A DNA stretch of 38,546 nucleotides from Rubrivivax sp. (GTDB taxonomy: Bacteria; Pseudomonadota; Gammaproteobacteria; Burkholderiales; Burkholderiaceae_C), in assembly GCA_022843905.1 (NCBI GenBank), contig JALHMT010000052.1:1-38546 (forward strand), given 5' to 3'. Position numbers and translations under genes: made by a program. The notes below the pieces were generated by a model. The model did not search any database. It had not been told where the DNA came from and worked only from the letters and a program-made list of their open reading frames with translations. Positions 8,688 through 17,172 of the stretch are shown here, piece by piece; within the stretch, counting starts at the first letter, position 1, and every line of letters begins with the position of its first letter.

Positions 8688-9994
8688 ACGCGCCCGACAC
8701 GCTCAAGCGGCTCGAAGGCGAGCCCGAGATTCCCTCGCTGACACCGCGAGGCGGTGCCTCCAGCCACAAGCCGATCATTGCGGCGAGTGTGCTGATCTTG
8801 TCGCTGGTGGGCGCGCTGGGCTTTGCGGCCACGCGCTACTTCGGCAAGAAGGAAGCGCCGCCAGAGGCGGCCGTGGACGTGGCCTCCGCCACGGTGACGA
8901 AGCTGAAATTCCAGGACCCGCCGGTCGTGGTGCCGGCACCCGTGCCGGTCGCCAAAGCCATCCCGGTCGTGGATCAGACCCGCGTGCCCAGCATCGAGGC
9001 GGACGCCACCGCGCCGGCCACAGCCATCCCGGTTCGGGGCACCGCGGGTGGTCGGCCGACGAAGCAGGCGGTGCCGGTCGGTGACGAATCGCCGTTCGGC
9101 CCGAGCGGCGCCGGCGGTGGATCACTTGCATCGCAGCAAGGCGCAGCAGCCGATCCGCCGCCAGCGCCCGGAATCGCTGGCGAAGCCCAGGCCAACATGC
9201 GGCGCTACCAAAGCCAGCTGGGCAGCATGCTCGGGCAGCTGCAGGGCCTGACCGACAAGGCCGCAGGCGGCGACAAGGCTTCGGCCGCAGCGCTGGCCTC
9301 TGCAATGGTCCTGCCGGGGACGAACATGAACGCAGCGGCCCAGGCCAACCCCGCACTGTTCGGCTCGATGGAGCGCTCGGCCACGCCGACCGTGGTGGCC
9401 AGCCAACTCGGCAACCGCAGTCTGACCATGCCCAAGGGCGTGCTGTTCACCTGCAGCCTCAAGACACGCGTGATTTCGGCCACCAGCGGCTTCGTTGCCT
9501 GCCAGGTCCAGCGCAACGTCTTCTCGGACGATGGCCAGGTGGTGCTGGCTGAGCGCGGCTCGCACCTGGACGGCGAATACCGGGTGGTGCAGGTCCGGCC
9601 TGGCGTGACCCGCATCCCTGTGCTGTGGACCCGGCTGCGCACGCCAAACGGCGTGACGGTGGACCTGGACTCCCCCGGCACCGGTGCCCTTGGCGAAAGC
9701 GGCATCGGCGGATACGTTGACAACCGCTGGCCGGAGCGCATCGGCGCGGCCATGCTGGTGTCGTTGATCGATGACGCTGTGAAGATGGTGGCCACCGACT
9801 CGAACCCGGCGACCGGCAGCACGACGGTCCTGCTCCCAAGCACGACGGCTGCCGGCTCGAAGCTCGCCGAGAAGGTGCTCGAAGCGACGATCAACATCCC
9901 GCCCCTGCTGTACCAGAACCAGGGCAGCGTCGTGGGCGTGTATGTCGCCCGCGATGTGGACTTCTCGAAGGTCTACGCACTGGAGCCGAGATGA
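8684..9994 (+). CDS. virB10: VirB10-like core-complex protein
   Basis: A 436-residue protein with a short cytoplasmic tail, one membrane helix (PIIAASVLILSLVGALGFAA) and a Pro/Val-rich periplasmic linker (VVVPAPVPVAKAIPVV). The C-terminal beta-barrel TrbI/VirB10 domain contains GVLFTCSLKTRVISATSGFV, ERGSHLDGEYR and IPVLWTRLRTPNGVTVDLDS. VirB10 spans both membranes and transmits the energy status of the ATPases. The ending YVARDVDFSKVYAL is typical. It overlaps virB9 and virB11 by 4 nt each. Confidence 0.97.
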   Translation: MNAPDTLKRLEGEPEIPSLTPRGGASSHKPIIAASVLILSLVGALGFAATRYFGKKEAPPEAAVDVASATVTKLKFQDPPVVVPAPVPVAKAIPVVDQTRVPSIEADATAPATAIPVRGTAGGRPTKQAVPVGDESPFGPSGAGGGSLASQQGAAADPPPAPGIAGEAQANMRRYQSQLGSMLGQLQGLTDKAAGGDKASAAALASAMVLPGTNMNAAAQANPALFGSMERSATPTVVASQLGNRSLTMPKGVLFTCSLKTRVISATSGFVACQVQRNVFSDDGQVVLAERGSHLDGEYRVVQVRPGVTRIPVLWTRLRTPNGVTVDLDSPGTGALGESGIGGYVDNRWPERIGAAMLVSLIDDAVKMVATDSNPATGSTTVLLPSTTAAGSKLAEKVLEATINIPPLLYQNQGSVVGVYVARDVDFSKVYALEPR

Positions 9995-11037
9995 GCGCTG
10001 CGCCCGCCCTGCGGGCCGTTCCCTCCGTCCTTCGGTCCGACGCTACCGTCACAGAGTTCCTGCAGCCGATCCGCGGCATGCTCGATGACAGCCGCGTCAA
10101 CGAGCTGTGCGTGAACCAGCCCGGCGAGGTATTCGTCGAGCGCGCTGGCGTCTGGCAGCGCCACGAGATCCCCGAGTTCACATTTCGGCACTGCCAGAGC
10201 CTGGCCACCGCCATCGCGACGCTGACCGGCCAGCACACCAACGAACAGAACCCGCTGCTCAGCGCAGCCCTCTCGACGGGCGAGCGCGTGCAGATCGTCC
10301 AGCCCAGCGCGACGCCGGCCGACCAGATCGGCGTGTGCATCCGCAAGCCTTCGATGCAGGTGCGCCGGCTGGAAGACTTCGCGGCACAGGGCCTGTTCGG
10401 ACGTGTCCGGGAGACCAGCCGCGAACTGGAGCCCTTCGAGCGCGAACTGCTGGACCTGAAAGCGCACGGCAAGTTCGTCGAGTTCTTCCGCCTGGCCGTC
10501 CAGTCGCACCAGACGATGGTGGTGGCCGGCAAGACCGGCTCGGGCAAGACCACCTTCATGAAGGGCCTGGTCGAAGAGGTCCCAGTCACCGAGCGGCTCA
10601 TCACCATCGAGGATGCAGCGGAGCTGACCTTGCCCAGCCATCCGAACAAGCTGCACCTGTTCTATTCCAAGGGCGGACAGGGGGCCAGCGCAGTGTCTGC
10701 GAAGCTGCTGCTGGAGGCCTGCCTCCGCTTGCGGCCGGACCGCATTTTTCTGGCGGAGATGCGCGGCGAAGAAGCCTTCTACTTCTTGCGCCTGGCCGCT
10801 TCGGGGCACCCGGGCAGCGTGACGAGCGTTCACGCCGGTAGCTGCGAACTGGCGTTCGAGCAGATCTCGCTGATGGTCCGTGAGTCGGCAGGCGGCGGCG
10901 GTATGACGATGCCGGAAATCAACCGCCTGGCGCGTTCGGTGATCGATGTCGTGGTGCACTTCGGCGTCGATGCCGGTGGGCGCTTCATCAGTGGCATCCA
11001 CTACGACCCGCAGGCCCGTTGGCGGGAGGCAGCATGA
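9991..11037 (+). CDS. virB11: VirB11-family traffic ATPase
   Basis: A 348-residue hexameric ATPase at the cytoplasmic base of the secretion system. The N-terminal domain (ELCVNQPGEVFVERAGVWQR) is followed by Walker A GKTGSGKTT at about residues 180-188. Next come the Asp box (LITIEDAAEL), Walker B (RIFLAEMRGEEAF) and the His box (GHPGSVTSVHAGS). All key motifs are intact and the length is normal. It overlaps virB10 and virD4 by 4 nt each. Confidence 0.97.
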   Translation: MSAAPALRAVPSVLRSDATVTEFLQPIRGMLDDSRVNELCVNQPGEVFVERAGVWQRHEIPEFTFRHCQSLATAIATLTGQHTNEQNPLLSAALSTGERVQIVQPSATPADQIGVCIRKPSMQVRRLEDFAAQGLFGRVRETSRELEPFERELLDLKAHGKFVEFFRLAVQSHQTMVVAGKTGSGKTTFMKGLVEEVPVTERLITIEDAAELTLPSHPNKLHLFYSKGGQGASAVSAKLLLEACLRLRPDRIFLAEMRGEEAFYFLRLAASGHPGSVTSVHAGSCELAFEQISLMVRESAGGGGMTMPEINRLARSVIDVVVHFGVDAGGRFISGIHYDPQARWREAA

Positions 11038-13040
11038 GCGCCACCCGTGCGGTACCAGGAGCGCCGGCAGGCCGCGCCGGCAAGACGGCGGCGGTGTCGC
11101 CCACCGCGAAGCGCGTGCTGATCGCACTGGGCGTAGCCGCCTACCTCGGCGCCACCGCGGCGGCCACGGTCTACGGCAGCGCAGCGCTCTACATGCTGTT
11201 CCACAAGCAACGGCCGTCCGGCATCACGGCGGGCACCATGTCGGCCTTCTGGTCCGAATACTCGGCTGACCCGAAGGAGCGCAAGAAGCTCCAGCTGGCC
11301 CTGATGGTCCCGCCTTTCGTGCTGCTGTTGCTGGTGCCCATGGGCATCGCAGCCGCCACGCAGAAGCGCCGCGAGTTGCACGGCTCGGCGCGTTTCGCCA
11401 GCGCCATCGAGGTGCGCGACGCCGGGCTGCTGGGCGGACAGGGGATCATCGTCGGCAAGTACCGGGACAAGTTCCTCACGCTGCCGGGCAAGCAGTCGGT
11501 GATGCTCAGCGCGCCGACCCGCAGCGGCAAGGGTGTGGGCGTGGTGGTGCCGAACCTGCTGGCCTGGCAGGACAGCGCCGTGGTCGTCGACATCAAGTCG
11601 GAGAACTGGGCGATCACGGCGGGCTTCCGGGCGGCGCATGGCCAGGCGGTCTATGCCTGGGCACCGTTCGCCGAAGACGGCCGCTCGCACCGCTGGAACC
11701 CGCTGAGTGCGATCCGGCTGGCCGATCGGCACGTCGTCGGCGACACGCTGGCCATCGCACAGGTGCTGTACCCCACGGACGTCAAGGGCAGCGGCACCGA
11801 AGGATTCTTCAACGACACCGCGCGCAACCTGTTCCTCGGCTTGGCCCTGTATCTGGTCGAGACGCCCGAGCTGCCGCGAACGATCGGCGAGATCCTGCGG
11901 CAGTCGAGCGGTCAGGGGCAGCCCATCAAGCAGCATCTGCAGGGCCTGATGCAGCAGCGCATGGAGGGCTGCTCGCACCCGAGGGGGCCACTGTCGGACG
12001 CCTGCGTCGACGCCCTGATGCGCTTCCTCTCCACCAGTGACAACACGCTGTCGAGCATCCTGGCCACGCTCAATGCACCGCTGACTGTCTTCAGCGATCC
12101 GCTGGTGGACGCGGCCACGAGTGGCGATGACTTCTCTGTCGCCGACGTGCGCCGCCAGCGCATGACGGTCTATGTCTGCATCCCGCCGAACCGGCTGGCT
12201 GATGCGCGCGTGCTGCTGAACCTGTTCTTCGCGCAGCTCATCAACTTGAACACGGCCGAACTGCCCGAGCACAACCCGGCGCTCAAGCACCAGTGCCTGG
12301 TGTTGCTGGATGAGTTCACGGCGCTCGGCCGCATCAACATCCTGAACGCCGCCGTGGGCTACCTTGCAGGCTACAACCTGCGTTTGGTGACGGTGATTCA
12401 AGCGGTCAGTCAGCTCGAATCCGTCTACGGTCAGCACGACGCTCGCACCTTCGCAACCAACCACGCACTGCAGGTGCTGTACGCGCCGCGCGAGCAGCGC
12501 GACGCCAATGAGTACAGCGAGATGCTGGGCACGTTCACCCAGCAGGAAAAGAGTCGCGGCCGGTCGAGCAGCTCGGGCGCGAAAGGCGGCGGCAGCTCGC
12601 AGTCAACGAACGAGAGTTCGCAACGCCGCGCCCTCTTGCTACCCCAGGAGTTCAAGGAACTGGGCGTGGACCGCGAAGTGCTGATCCTGGAGAACTGCAA
12701 GCCGATCCTGGCCGACAAGATCCGCTACTACACCGACCCGGTTTTCATGGAGAGGCTCATGCCGCCGCCTGACCTGCCTGAGCTCGATCTCGCCACACAT
12801 CGGGCGCGGGTCGAGCACCGCGTGCGCCTGGCCGGCGACGACGAGGAGTTTGGTCTCGACCAGATCGCGGTCGACTTCCACGGTCTGCCTCACCTGGATG
12901 CCGATGCATCGCCGGAGCAGGTGCAGTCCTTCGTCACCGGATTCTTCGAGGCGCTCGAAGTGGCCTCGACGCAGACGATCGCCCCTGTCGATCAGACGCT
13001 CAACACGCAATCCAACCTGGAGCCGGCTCGCGCCGCGTAA
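11034..13040 (+). CDS. virD4: VirD4/TraG-family type IV coupling protein
   Basis: A 668-residue inner-membrane DNA-transfer ATPase that hands the relaxosome to the VirB channel. The start is ATG 11034, with GGGAGG 5 nt upstream and an ATGA overlap with virB11. Two N-terminal membrane helices (about residues 25-50 and 80-100) are followed by HGSARFASAIEVRDAGL. Walker A is SAPTRSGKGVGVVVP at about 159-173. Walker B is VLLDEFTALGRI near 422-433. The C-terminal tail is acidic (GDDEEF) and low in complexity. The order virB11-virD4 places the coupling protein in the same transcript as the channel. Confidence 0.97.
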   Translation: MSATRAVPGAPAGRAGKTAAVSPTAKRVLIALGVAAYLGATAAATVYGSAALYMLFHKQRPSGITAGTMSAFWSEYSADPKERKKLQLALMVPPFVLLLLVPMGIAAATQKRRELHGSARFASAIEVRDAGLLGGQGIIVGKYRDKFLTLPGKQSVMLSAPTRSGKGVGVVVPNLLAWQDSAVVVDIKSENWAITAGFRAAHGQAVYAWAPFAEDGRSHRWNPLSAIRLADRHVVGDTLAIAQVLYPTDVKGSGTEGFFNDTARNLFLGLALYLVETPELPRTIGEILRQSSGQGQPIKQHLQGLMQQRMEGCSHPRGPLSDACVDALMRFLSTSDNTLSSILATLNAPLTVFSDPLVDAATSGDDFSVADVRRQRMTVYVCIPPNRLADARVLLNLFFAQLINLNTAELPEHNPALKHQCLVLLDEFTALGRINILNAAVGYLAGYNLRLVTVIQAVSQLESVYGQHDARTFATNHALQVLYAPREQRDANEYSEMLGTFTQQEKSRGRSSSSGAKGGGSSQSTNESSQRRALLLPQEFKELGVDREVLILENCKPILADKIRYYTDPVFMERLMPPPDLPELDLATHRARVEHRVRLAGDDEEFGLDQIAVDFHGLPHLDADASPEQVQSFVTGFFEALEVASTQTIAPVDQTLNTQSNLEPARAA

Positions 13041-13045
13041 CCGCT

Positions 13046-13753
13046 ATGCCAATCTCAAGGACGATCTACAAGGCGATGACGACAGCGCACACAGCCTGCT
13101 GCGTCGGCATCGGCGCACTGCTGCTCACCTCGTGCTCGACGCCACCGAAGCCACCTTCGGTGGATGAGTCCACCAAGCGACCGGTCAACGCACGCGCCGC
13201 GGTGGACCTCAAGGCCTGTCAGGGCGATTTGAGCCGGGCCACGATCCTCGTGTCGGAGATGGCACGCGCTGGCGTCGTTGCAACGGCGCTGACCAAGGCG
13301 CAGCCGCTGCCTGGTGGCGCTTCGACAAGCGCTGCCGATCCGGGCGCCGCGGATGCAACCGGGAATCTGGTTGCGGTCGTGCCCTTCGGCATGGGCTCTT
13401 CTGCCTGGAGCGTCGAACAGGTGGACGCCGCAGCACTGGTGCGACGCGCCAAGGACGCAGCTGTGATCATGATCCGCGGTCGCACCGATGCGACCGGCGA
13501 CTCCCTGCAGGAAACCGCGCTGGCTCGCCGGCGTGCCGAAGCGGCGGCTGAGTTCTTGCATCAAGCCGGCGTGCCCAAGGACAAGCTCCGCCTGACCTGG
13601 CAGGGTGCCGGCGATCCCATCGCCGGCCTTCGCCCCGCTGATCGCTCACAGAGCCGTCGCGTCGAGATCGAGTTCTATGCGGCCGCTCCCATGCTCGTGA
13701 GCCTGCGCAGCAGCGCGGCGAACGGCAAGGGCTCCACCTCAGCGAGCCTGTGA
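13046..13753 (+). CDS. OmpA-family lipoprotein of the secretion operon
   Basis: A 235-residue protein with a lipoprotein signal (GIGALLLTSC, lipobox LTSC), so the mature form is probably anchored through its Cys. A variable region follows. The C-terminal half has an OmpA/MotB-like peptidoglycan-binding pattern (IRGRTDATGDSLQETALARR, AEAAAEFLHQAGVPKDKLRL, QSRRVEIEFY). It begins 5 nt after the virD4 stop. An alternative start at ATG 13076 would give a more compact signal peptide. No separate virB7 was found, so this lipoprotein may anchor the outer-membrane ring to the wall in its place. That is inference from position and anchor type. Confidence 0.8.
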   Translation: MPISRTIYKAMTTAHTACCVGIGALLLTSCSTPPKPPSVDESTKRPVNARAAVDLKACQGDLSRATILVSEMARAGVVATALTKAQPLPGGASTSAADPGAADATGNLVAVVPFGMGSSAWSVEQVDAAALVRRAKDAAVIMIRGRTDATGDSLQETALARRRAEAAAEFLHQAGVPKDKLRLTWQGAGDPIAGLRPADRSQSRRVEIEFYAAAPMLVSLRSSAANGKGSTSASL

Positions 13754-15444
13754 TGAGCACGGCCTCCGACGGAAACAACGCGGGCCAGAGCAGCGGCCAG
13801 GCCGGCGAAGCCGACCCACTGGACCTCGATAGTCGCCAAGCCATCGAAGCCCGCGGACGACGACAGGCCAGCGTGCCGGCAGGACGGGTAGTTGAGACTC
13901 AACGTGCTGCAGCCGAAGGCCAGGCGGCGATTGATCCACTCGTGGCAGACCAGGCGCTGGCGACGGCAGAGCAGAAGCGCGACAACTACACCAGGCCGCC
14001 GAGTGAGTCTCGACCGACCCCAGAGTCGGCTCTGGCCGATGCACAGGCGCTGAAGACCATCGACAGTCGCCATGAAGGCCTTCAAGCCTTGGTGCCCGGC
14101 TCGCTCGGTGCGGTCGCGGCACGTGAGGCGGCGACCAGCGATTTGTCGGCGTTGGACGGCTTTGCGGACAAGGTGCTGCAGCGCCGTGCGGCTGCAGTGA
14201 TGGGCGACACCGCTGAACAGGACCCAGCGTACAGGACCGCGCTCAAGGAGGTCTCGCCGCAGTACGCCGGCCTGGCTGAACGGGCCTACGCCGAAGAGCT
14301 GCAGCGGTCAGCTGCAAAGGAAGATCGAAAGGCCTTGGAGTACTCCAGCCGACGCGACGATGCCGCCGACAGCATTGCCGGGCGGTACGCGACGATGGCG
14401 AGCGCAGGCCTGACCATCAAGGACTTGCAGGGTCCGGCGCTTGATCGCTTGGCCGTCAAGGACAGCAGGGACCTGTTGCTGATCGAAGGGTTTCCGCCGC
14501 ACCCGCGTGCGAGCGAAGCTAAGGCACTGATTGCCGACAGCTTGAAGAGCGATGCCTACCGCGTCACGTTTGATCGCGAGACAGCCGAGTGGGCGATGCC
14601 CGGAACGGGTCGGGCGACAAGCTCTTCAGCGCGGGCTGTGTCGGGCGAGCTACCCGAACAGGTGCGCGCATCAGTCGCGATGCCGGATGCGAAGCAGCGC
14701 GGCACGGCTCCGCAGTCAGCTGAACTAGTTGCCGCGGATATCAACTCAATGCGATCTGAAGGGGACACCGCCGAGAAGCGCCGCGCCATTCCGCCGCTTG
14801 AAGACCGCTTCAACGTCAAACGCATCGGCTTGATCGAGAAGGAATATCACTTCAGGGACCAGGCTGGAAAGGTTGCCTTCACCGACAAGCTCCTGAGCAT
14901 CAGCACTGGCAGCGAGAGCCCGGCGGCAATCAAAGCCATGGTGGATCGCGCTGCTGAGCGTGGATGGGAAACGGTGAGGCTCAACGGTTCACCGGAGTTC
15001 GTCCGGCAAGGATGGATCGCGGCAACAGCACAGGGCCTGAAGGCTGTGGGACACACGGCCACGGTTGGCGACCGTGAAGCAGCATCGAAGGAGCGAACGC
15101 GACTGCAGGTTGGTCATGATGGACCGGCACTGCAGAGGCCAGGTGAAGCCGTCGGGCGAGTTCAATCGGACTACGCCGAGCGTGTCAGCGGCGACAGGAA
15201 AGCAGCTGGGCTTGGTGGGCAGCGCCAGCTGGCCGCCGCGATTGAGAAGGCACTCGTCGAGGGCAACGTGTCTCTCGAGCTCCGTGGCCAGGTTCGCGCC
15301 ATGATGGCGGCTGAGGGTGCAAAGAGAGTCACGAGGGGCGAGAGATTCAAGGTCCCGGTCTATGACGCACGTGCCCCGCGAGCGCGAGCCAAGACCGTTC
15401 AGGCTGGCCCGCAACGACACGGCGACCGGGAACGGTCGCGCTGA
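13753..15444 (+). CDS. LPD7-domain protein, probable relaxosome or DNA-processing accessory
   Basis: A 563-residue, charged, mostly helical protein. The start is ATG 13753, overlapping the lipoprotein stop by one base (TGATG). Around residues 355-450 it carries an LPD7-like domain: RFNVKRIGLIEKEYHFRD, then SPAAIKAMVDRAAERGWETV and GSPEFVRQGWIAATAQGLK. This domain is best known from the C-termini of MOBP relaxases and polyvalent proteins that enter recipients. Here the relaxase is a separate minus-strand gene lacking this region. The N-terminal 350 residues are Ala/Gln/Arg-rich and show no fold I recognise. A role in DNA processing or as a co-transferred protein is inferred. Confidence 0.7.
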   Translation: MSTASDGNNAGQSSGQAGEADPLDLDSRQAIEARGRRQASVPAGRVVETQRAAAEGQAAIDPLVADQALATAEQKRDNYTRPPSESRPTPESALADAQALKTIDSRHEGLQALVPGSLGAVAAREAATSDLSALDGFADKVLQRRAAAVMGDTAEQDPAYRTALKEVSPQYAGLAERAYAEELQRSAAKEDRKALEYSSRRDDAADSIAGRYATMASAGLTIKDLQGPALDRLAVKDSRDLLLIEGFPPHPRASEAKALIADSLKSDAYRVTFDRETAEWAMPGTGRATSSSARAVSGELPEQVRASVAMPDAKQRGTAPQSAELVAADINSMRSEGDTAEKRRAIPPLEDRFNVKRIGLIEKEYHFRDQAGKVAFTDKLLSISTGSESPAAIKAMVDRAAERGWETVRLNGSPEFVRQGWIAATAQGLKAVGHTATVGDREAASKERTRLQVGHDGPALQRPGEAVGRVQSDYAERVSGDRKAAGLGGQRQLAAAIEKALVEGNVSLELRGQVRAMMAAEGAKRVTRGERFKVPVYDARAPRARAKTVQAGPQRHGDRERSR

Positions 15445-16066
15445 TTTTCGGGTGGCAGCTTCGTCGACATAGGTTGGCGCCCGCCACGGCGACAACATGT
15501 GTTTCACCCGGCCATCGAGAGACGCTCAAAGAAAGTATCCGTCTTCAGTTGCTCATCGACGAACCCGACCGACATGAGATCTTGCGCCGGTCCAGAGCGG
15601 ACGTCTACGGCATGCTCGATGCCACTTAGTAAGTAGCCAGCGCCGAGCCAAAGCTAAACCCGAATCCCCCGCCAGTCCCGCGACCGCGTTGTCGGACAGC
15701 CAAGTTCTTTCTTGGTGTGAACATCTGGTGATGGCGAAGCGCTGAGTGGGTGGATGCTCTCGCGGCGCGGCCACAGGCACGTACTCGGCGGACACAAGCG
15801 CGTGGTAGGAAATCAGCCCGGGGGCCGCGCAGGCACGCAGTGGCCCACATCATCAAACCTCGGGATCGTTCCTCGCTTGATACCGTTGACGCGATTCCGC
15901 GCGGCGGCAATACTGCGTCGACGGCGGAGCCGCGTAACGTTCTGGTTCGAATGCACCTAGCGCGCGGTTTGTCGTTGTGGCTCGGTCGTGTGACATCGCC
16001 AGAGCGCGCGCCCGGGGAGACGTCGATGGGCCATCAAACGACAACTAGATGAGGCAACAGATCTTG
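15445..16066. other. About 620-nt gene-free stretch at the left edge of the cargo cassette
   Basis: No reading frame here has a credible start, ribosome-binding site or recognisable product. Base composition drops relative to the tra operon, and the stretch looks like a junction between tra genes and acquired cargo. No transposon ends or target-site duplications could be picked out by eye. The only notable site is the promoter-like sequence listed separately. Confidence 0.5.
15886..15914 (+). promoter_or_regulatory. Candidate sigma70 promoter for the flavoprotein/cupredoxin cassette
   Basis: TTGACG at 15886-15891 and AATACT at 15909-15914 are separated by 17 nt. This is a good -35/-10 pair in an otherwise gene-free region, about 150 nt before the first cassette gene. 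No operator is evident. Chance matches of this quality do occur. Confidence 0.4.
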
Positions 16067-17158
16067 ATGGCAAAGGATCATGTGTTCGACTTGGCAGTTG
16101 TCGGCGCTGGCCCTGCAGGCTGCGCTGCTGCGATCTGGGCGGCAGAACGTGGTCTGTCCGTACTATTGGTCGATCGATCTAAGTCGCCGCGGGTCAGGCC
16201 TGGTGAGTGCCTCCATCCAGGCATCGAAGCACTGTTTCGCGACCTAGGCGTCCTAGATCAGGTGCTCGCTAAGTGCCAAGTCAGGCCGCTAGCGCGCACT
16301 GTTTTCGTCGGCGAAGAACGACGTGTTGAGTACTTTGGCAGCGATGCGGAGGGTCCATGGCGTGCCTTTCACTTGGCCCGCGCAGAGCTCGATGACATCC
16401 TTCGGGACCGAGCGGAGCATCTCGGCGTCACGCTGCGAATCCACCGGTCACGACTGGAGCCTGTTGTCAGCGGCGGCAGGATCAAGGGTATCGACCTTGG
16501 TGGACAGATGCTTCGCTGCGCGTTCGTCATTGACGCCACTGGTCAGAGCGCGTGGCTGACTCGCGCCTTGGGACGACGCCCAGTCGCAGCGTCGCCCCGA
16601 ATGACCGCGTTTTTCGGCTATAGGTGCGGACGCATGTTCGATGAGCAAATGTTCCTCGCCGATGCCGCCGGTTGGCAATGGGTCGCCCAGGTTTCCCAGG
16701 ATGTAGTGAACTGGACTTCGATGCACTTTGGCGTGCACAAGGCGCCGCATCCTCCGGACGTGATTTCCTCGCTATCGCCTTGCGGGATCAGCGGAGGTGC
16801 GGACGTGACTTGGCGCATGGCACCCCATGTAGCCGGACCTTCATATTTCATCGTCGGTGACGCGGCACTTGTCACTGACCCAGCCTCCGGCAACGGAGTA
16901 CTGCGCGCGGTCATGTCTGGCATTAAGGCCGCGTCCAACGCCAGGGCAGCGATCGCCGGACAGGCGTTGGAGACTGCGGCGGCAAGGGATTACGAGGTCT
17001 GGCTCAGACGCTGGTTTGTGGCGGACGTCGATCGGCTTGTGTCCATGTACGACTCGTTGCGCGAAGACTGGCAGACGCCCTGTGTTGACTCGCGCGTGGG
17101 GCGGCAATCACTTCCGCTTCTGCCAAGCCGAAGCCCATTGACATCACTTGCCTACTGA
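16067..17158 (+). CDS. FAD-dependent oxidoreductase, LodB/GoxB or halogenase-like
   Basis: A 363-residue flavoprotein. The Rossmann motif VVGAGPAGCAAAIWAAERG lies near the N-terminus. PRVRPGECLHPGIEALFRDL, typical of the halogenase/LodB group, follows. The second FAD motif is GDAALVTDPASGNGVLRAVM near residue 265. Flavin halogenases carry a WxWxIP motif, which I do not see, and the size suits LodB/GoxB. LodB/GoxB proteins are needed to build the cysteine tryptophylquinone cofactor of their partner oxidase. The possible partner is two genes downstream. I start at ATG 16067; ATG 16049 is also possible (GAGG lies between them). The codons are less GC3-biased than those of the tra genes, consistent with separate acquisition. 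Confidence 0.7.
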   Translation: MAKDHVFDLAVVGAGPAGCAAAIWAAERGLSVLLVDRSKSPRVRPGECLHPGIEALFRDLGVLDQVLAKCQVRPLARTVFVGEERRVEYFGSDAEGPWRAFHLARAELDDILRDRAEHLGVTLRIHRSRLEPVVSGGRIKGIDLGGQMLRCAFVIDATGQSAWLTRALGRRPVAASPRMTAFFGYRCGRMFDEQMFLADAAGWQWVAQVSQDVVNWTSMHFGVHKAPHPPDVISSLSPCGISGGADVTWRMAPHVAGPSYFIVGDAALVTDPASGNGVLRAVMSGIKAASNARAAIAGQALETAAARDYEVWLRRWFVADVDRLVSMYDSLREDWQTPCVDSRVGRQSLPLLPSRSPLTSLAY

Positions 17159-17172
17159 AGCTGGAGGTCACT

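Noticed and set aside
11001..12464. Minus-strand open frame of 487 codons opposite virD4
   Set aside because: The length reflects high GC with few stops. The composition is Arg/Gln/Val-rich, and virD4 on the other strand has all expected motifs.
15553..15960. Several overlapping short frames on both strands before the flavoprotein gene
   Set aside because: They overlap each other, lack ribosome-binding sites and have no recognisable product. The stretch is described as gene-free.
16067..17158. Calling the flavoprotein a tryptophan halogenase
   Set aside because: No WxWxIP motif was seen, the protein is shorter than tryptophan halogenases, and the context fits LodB/GoxB better.
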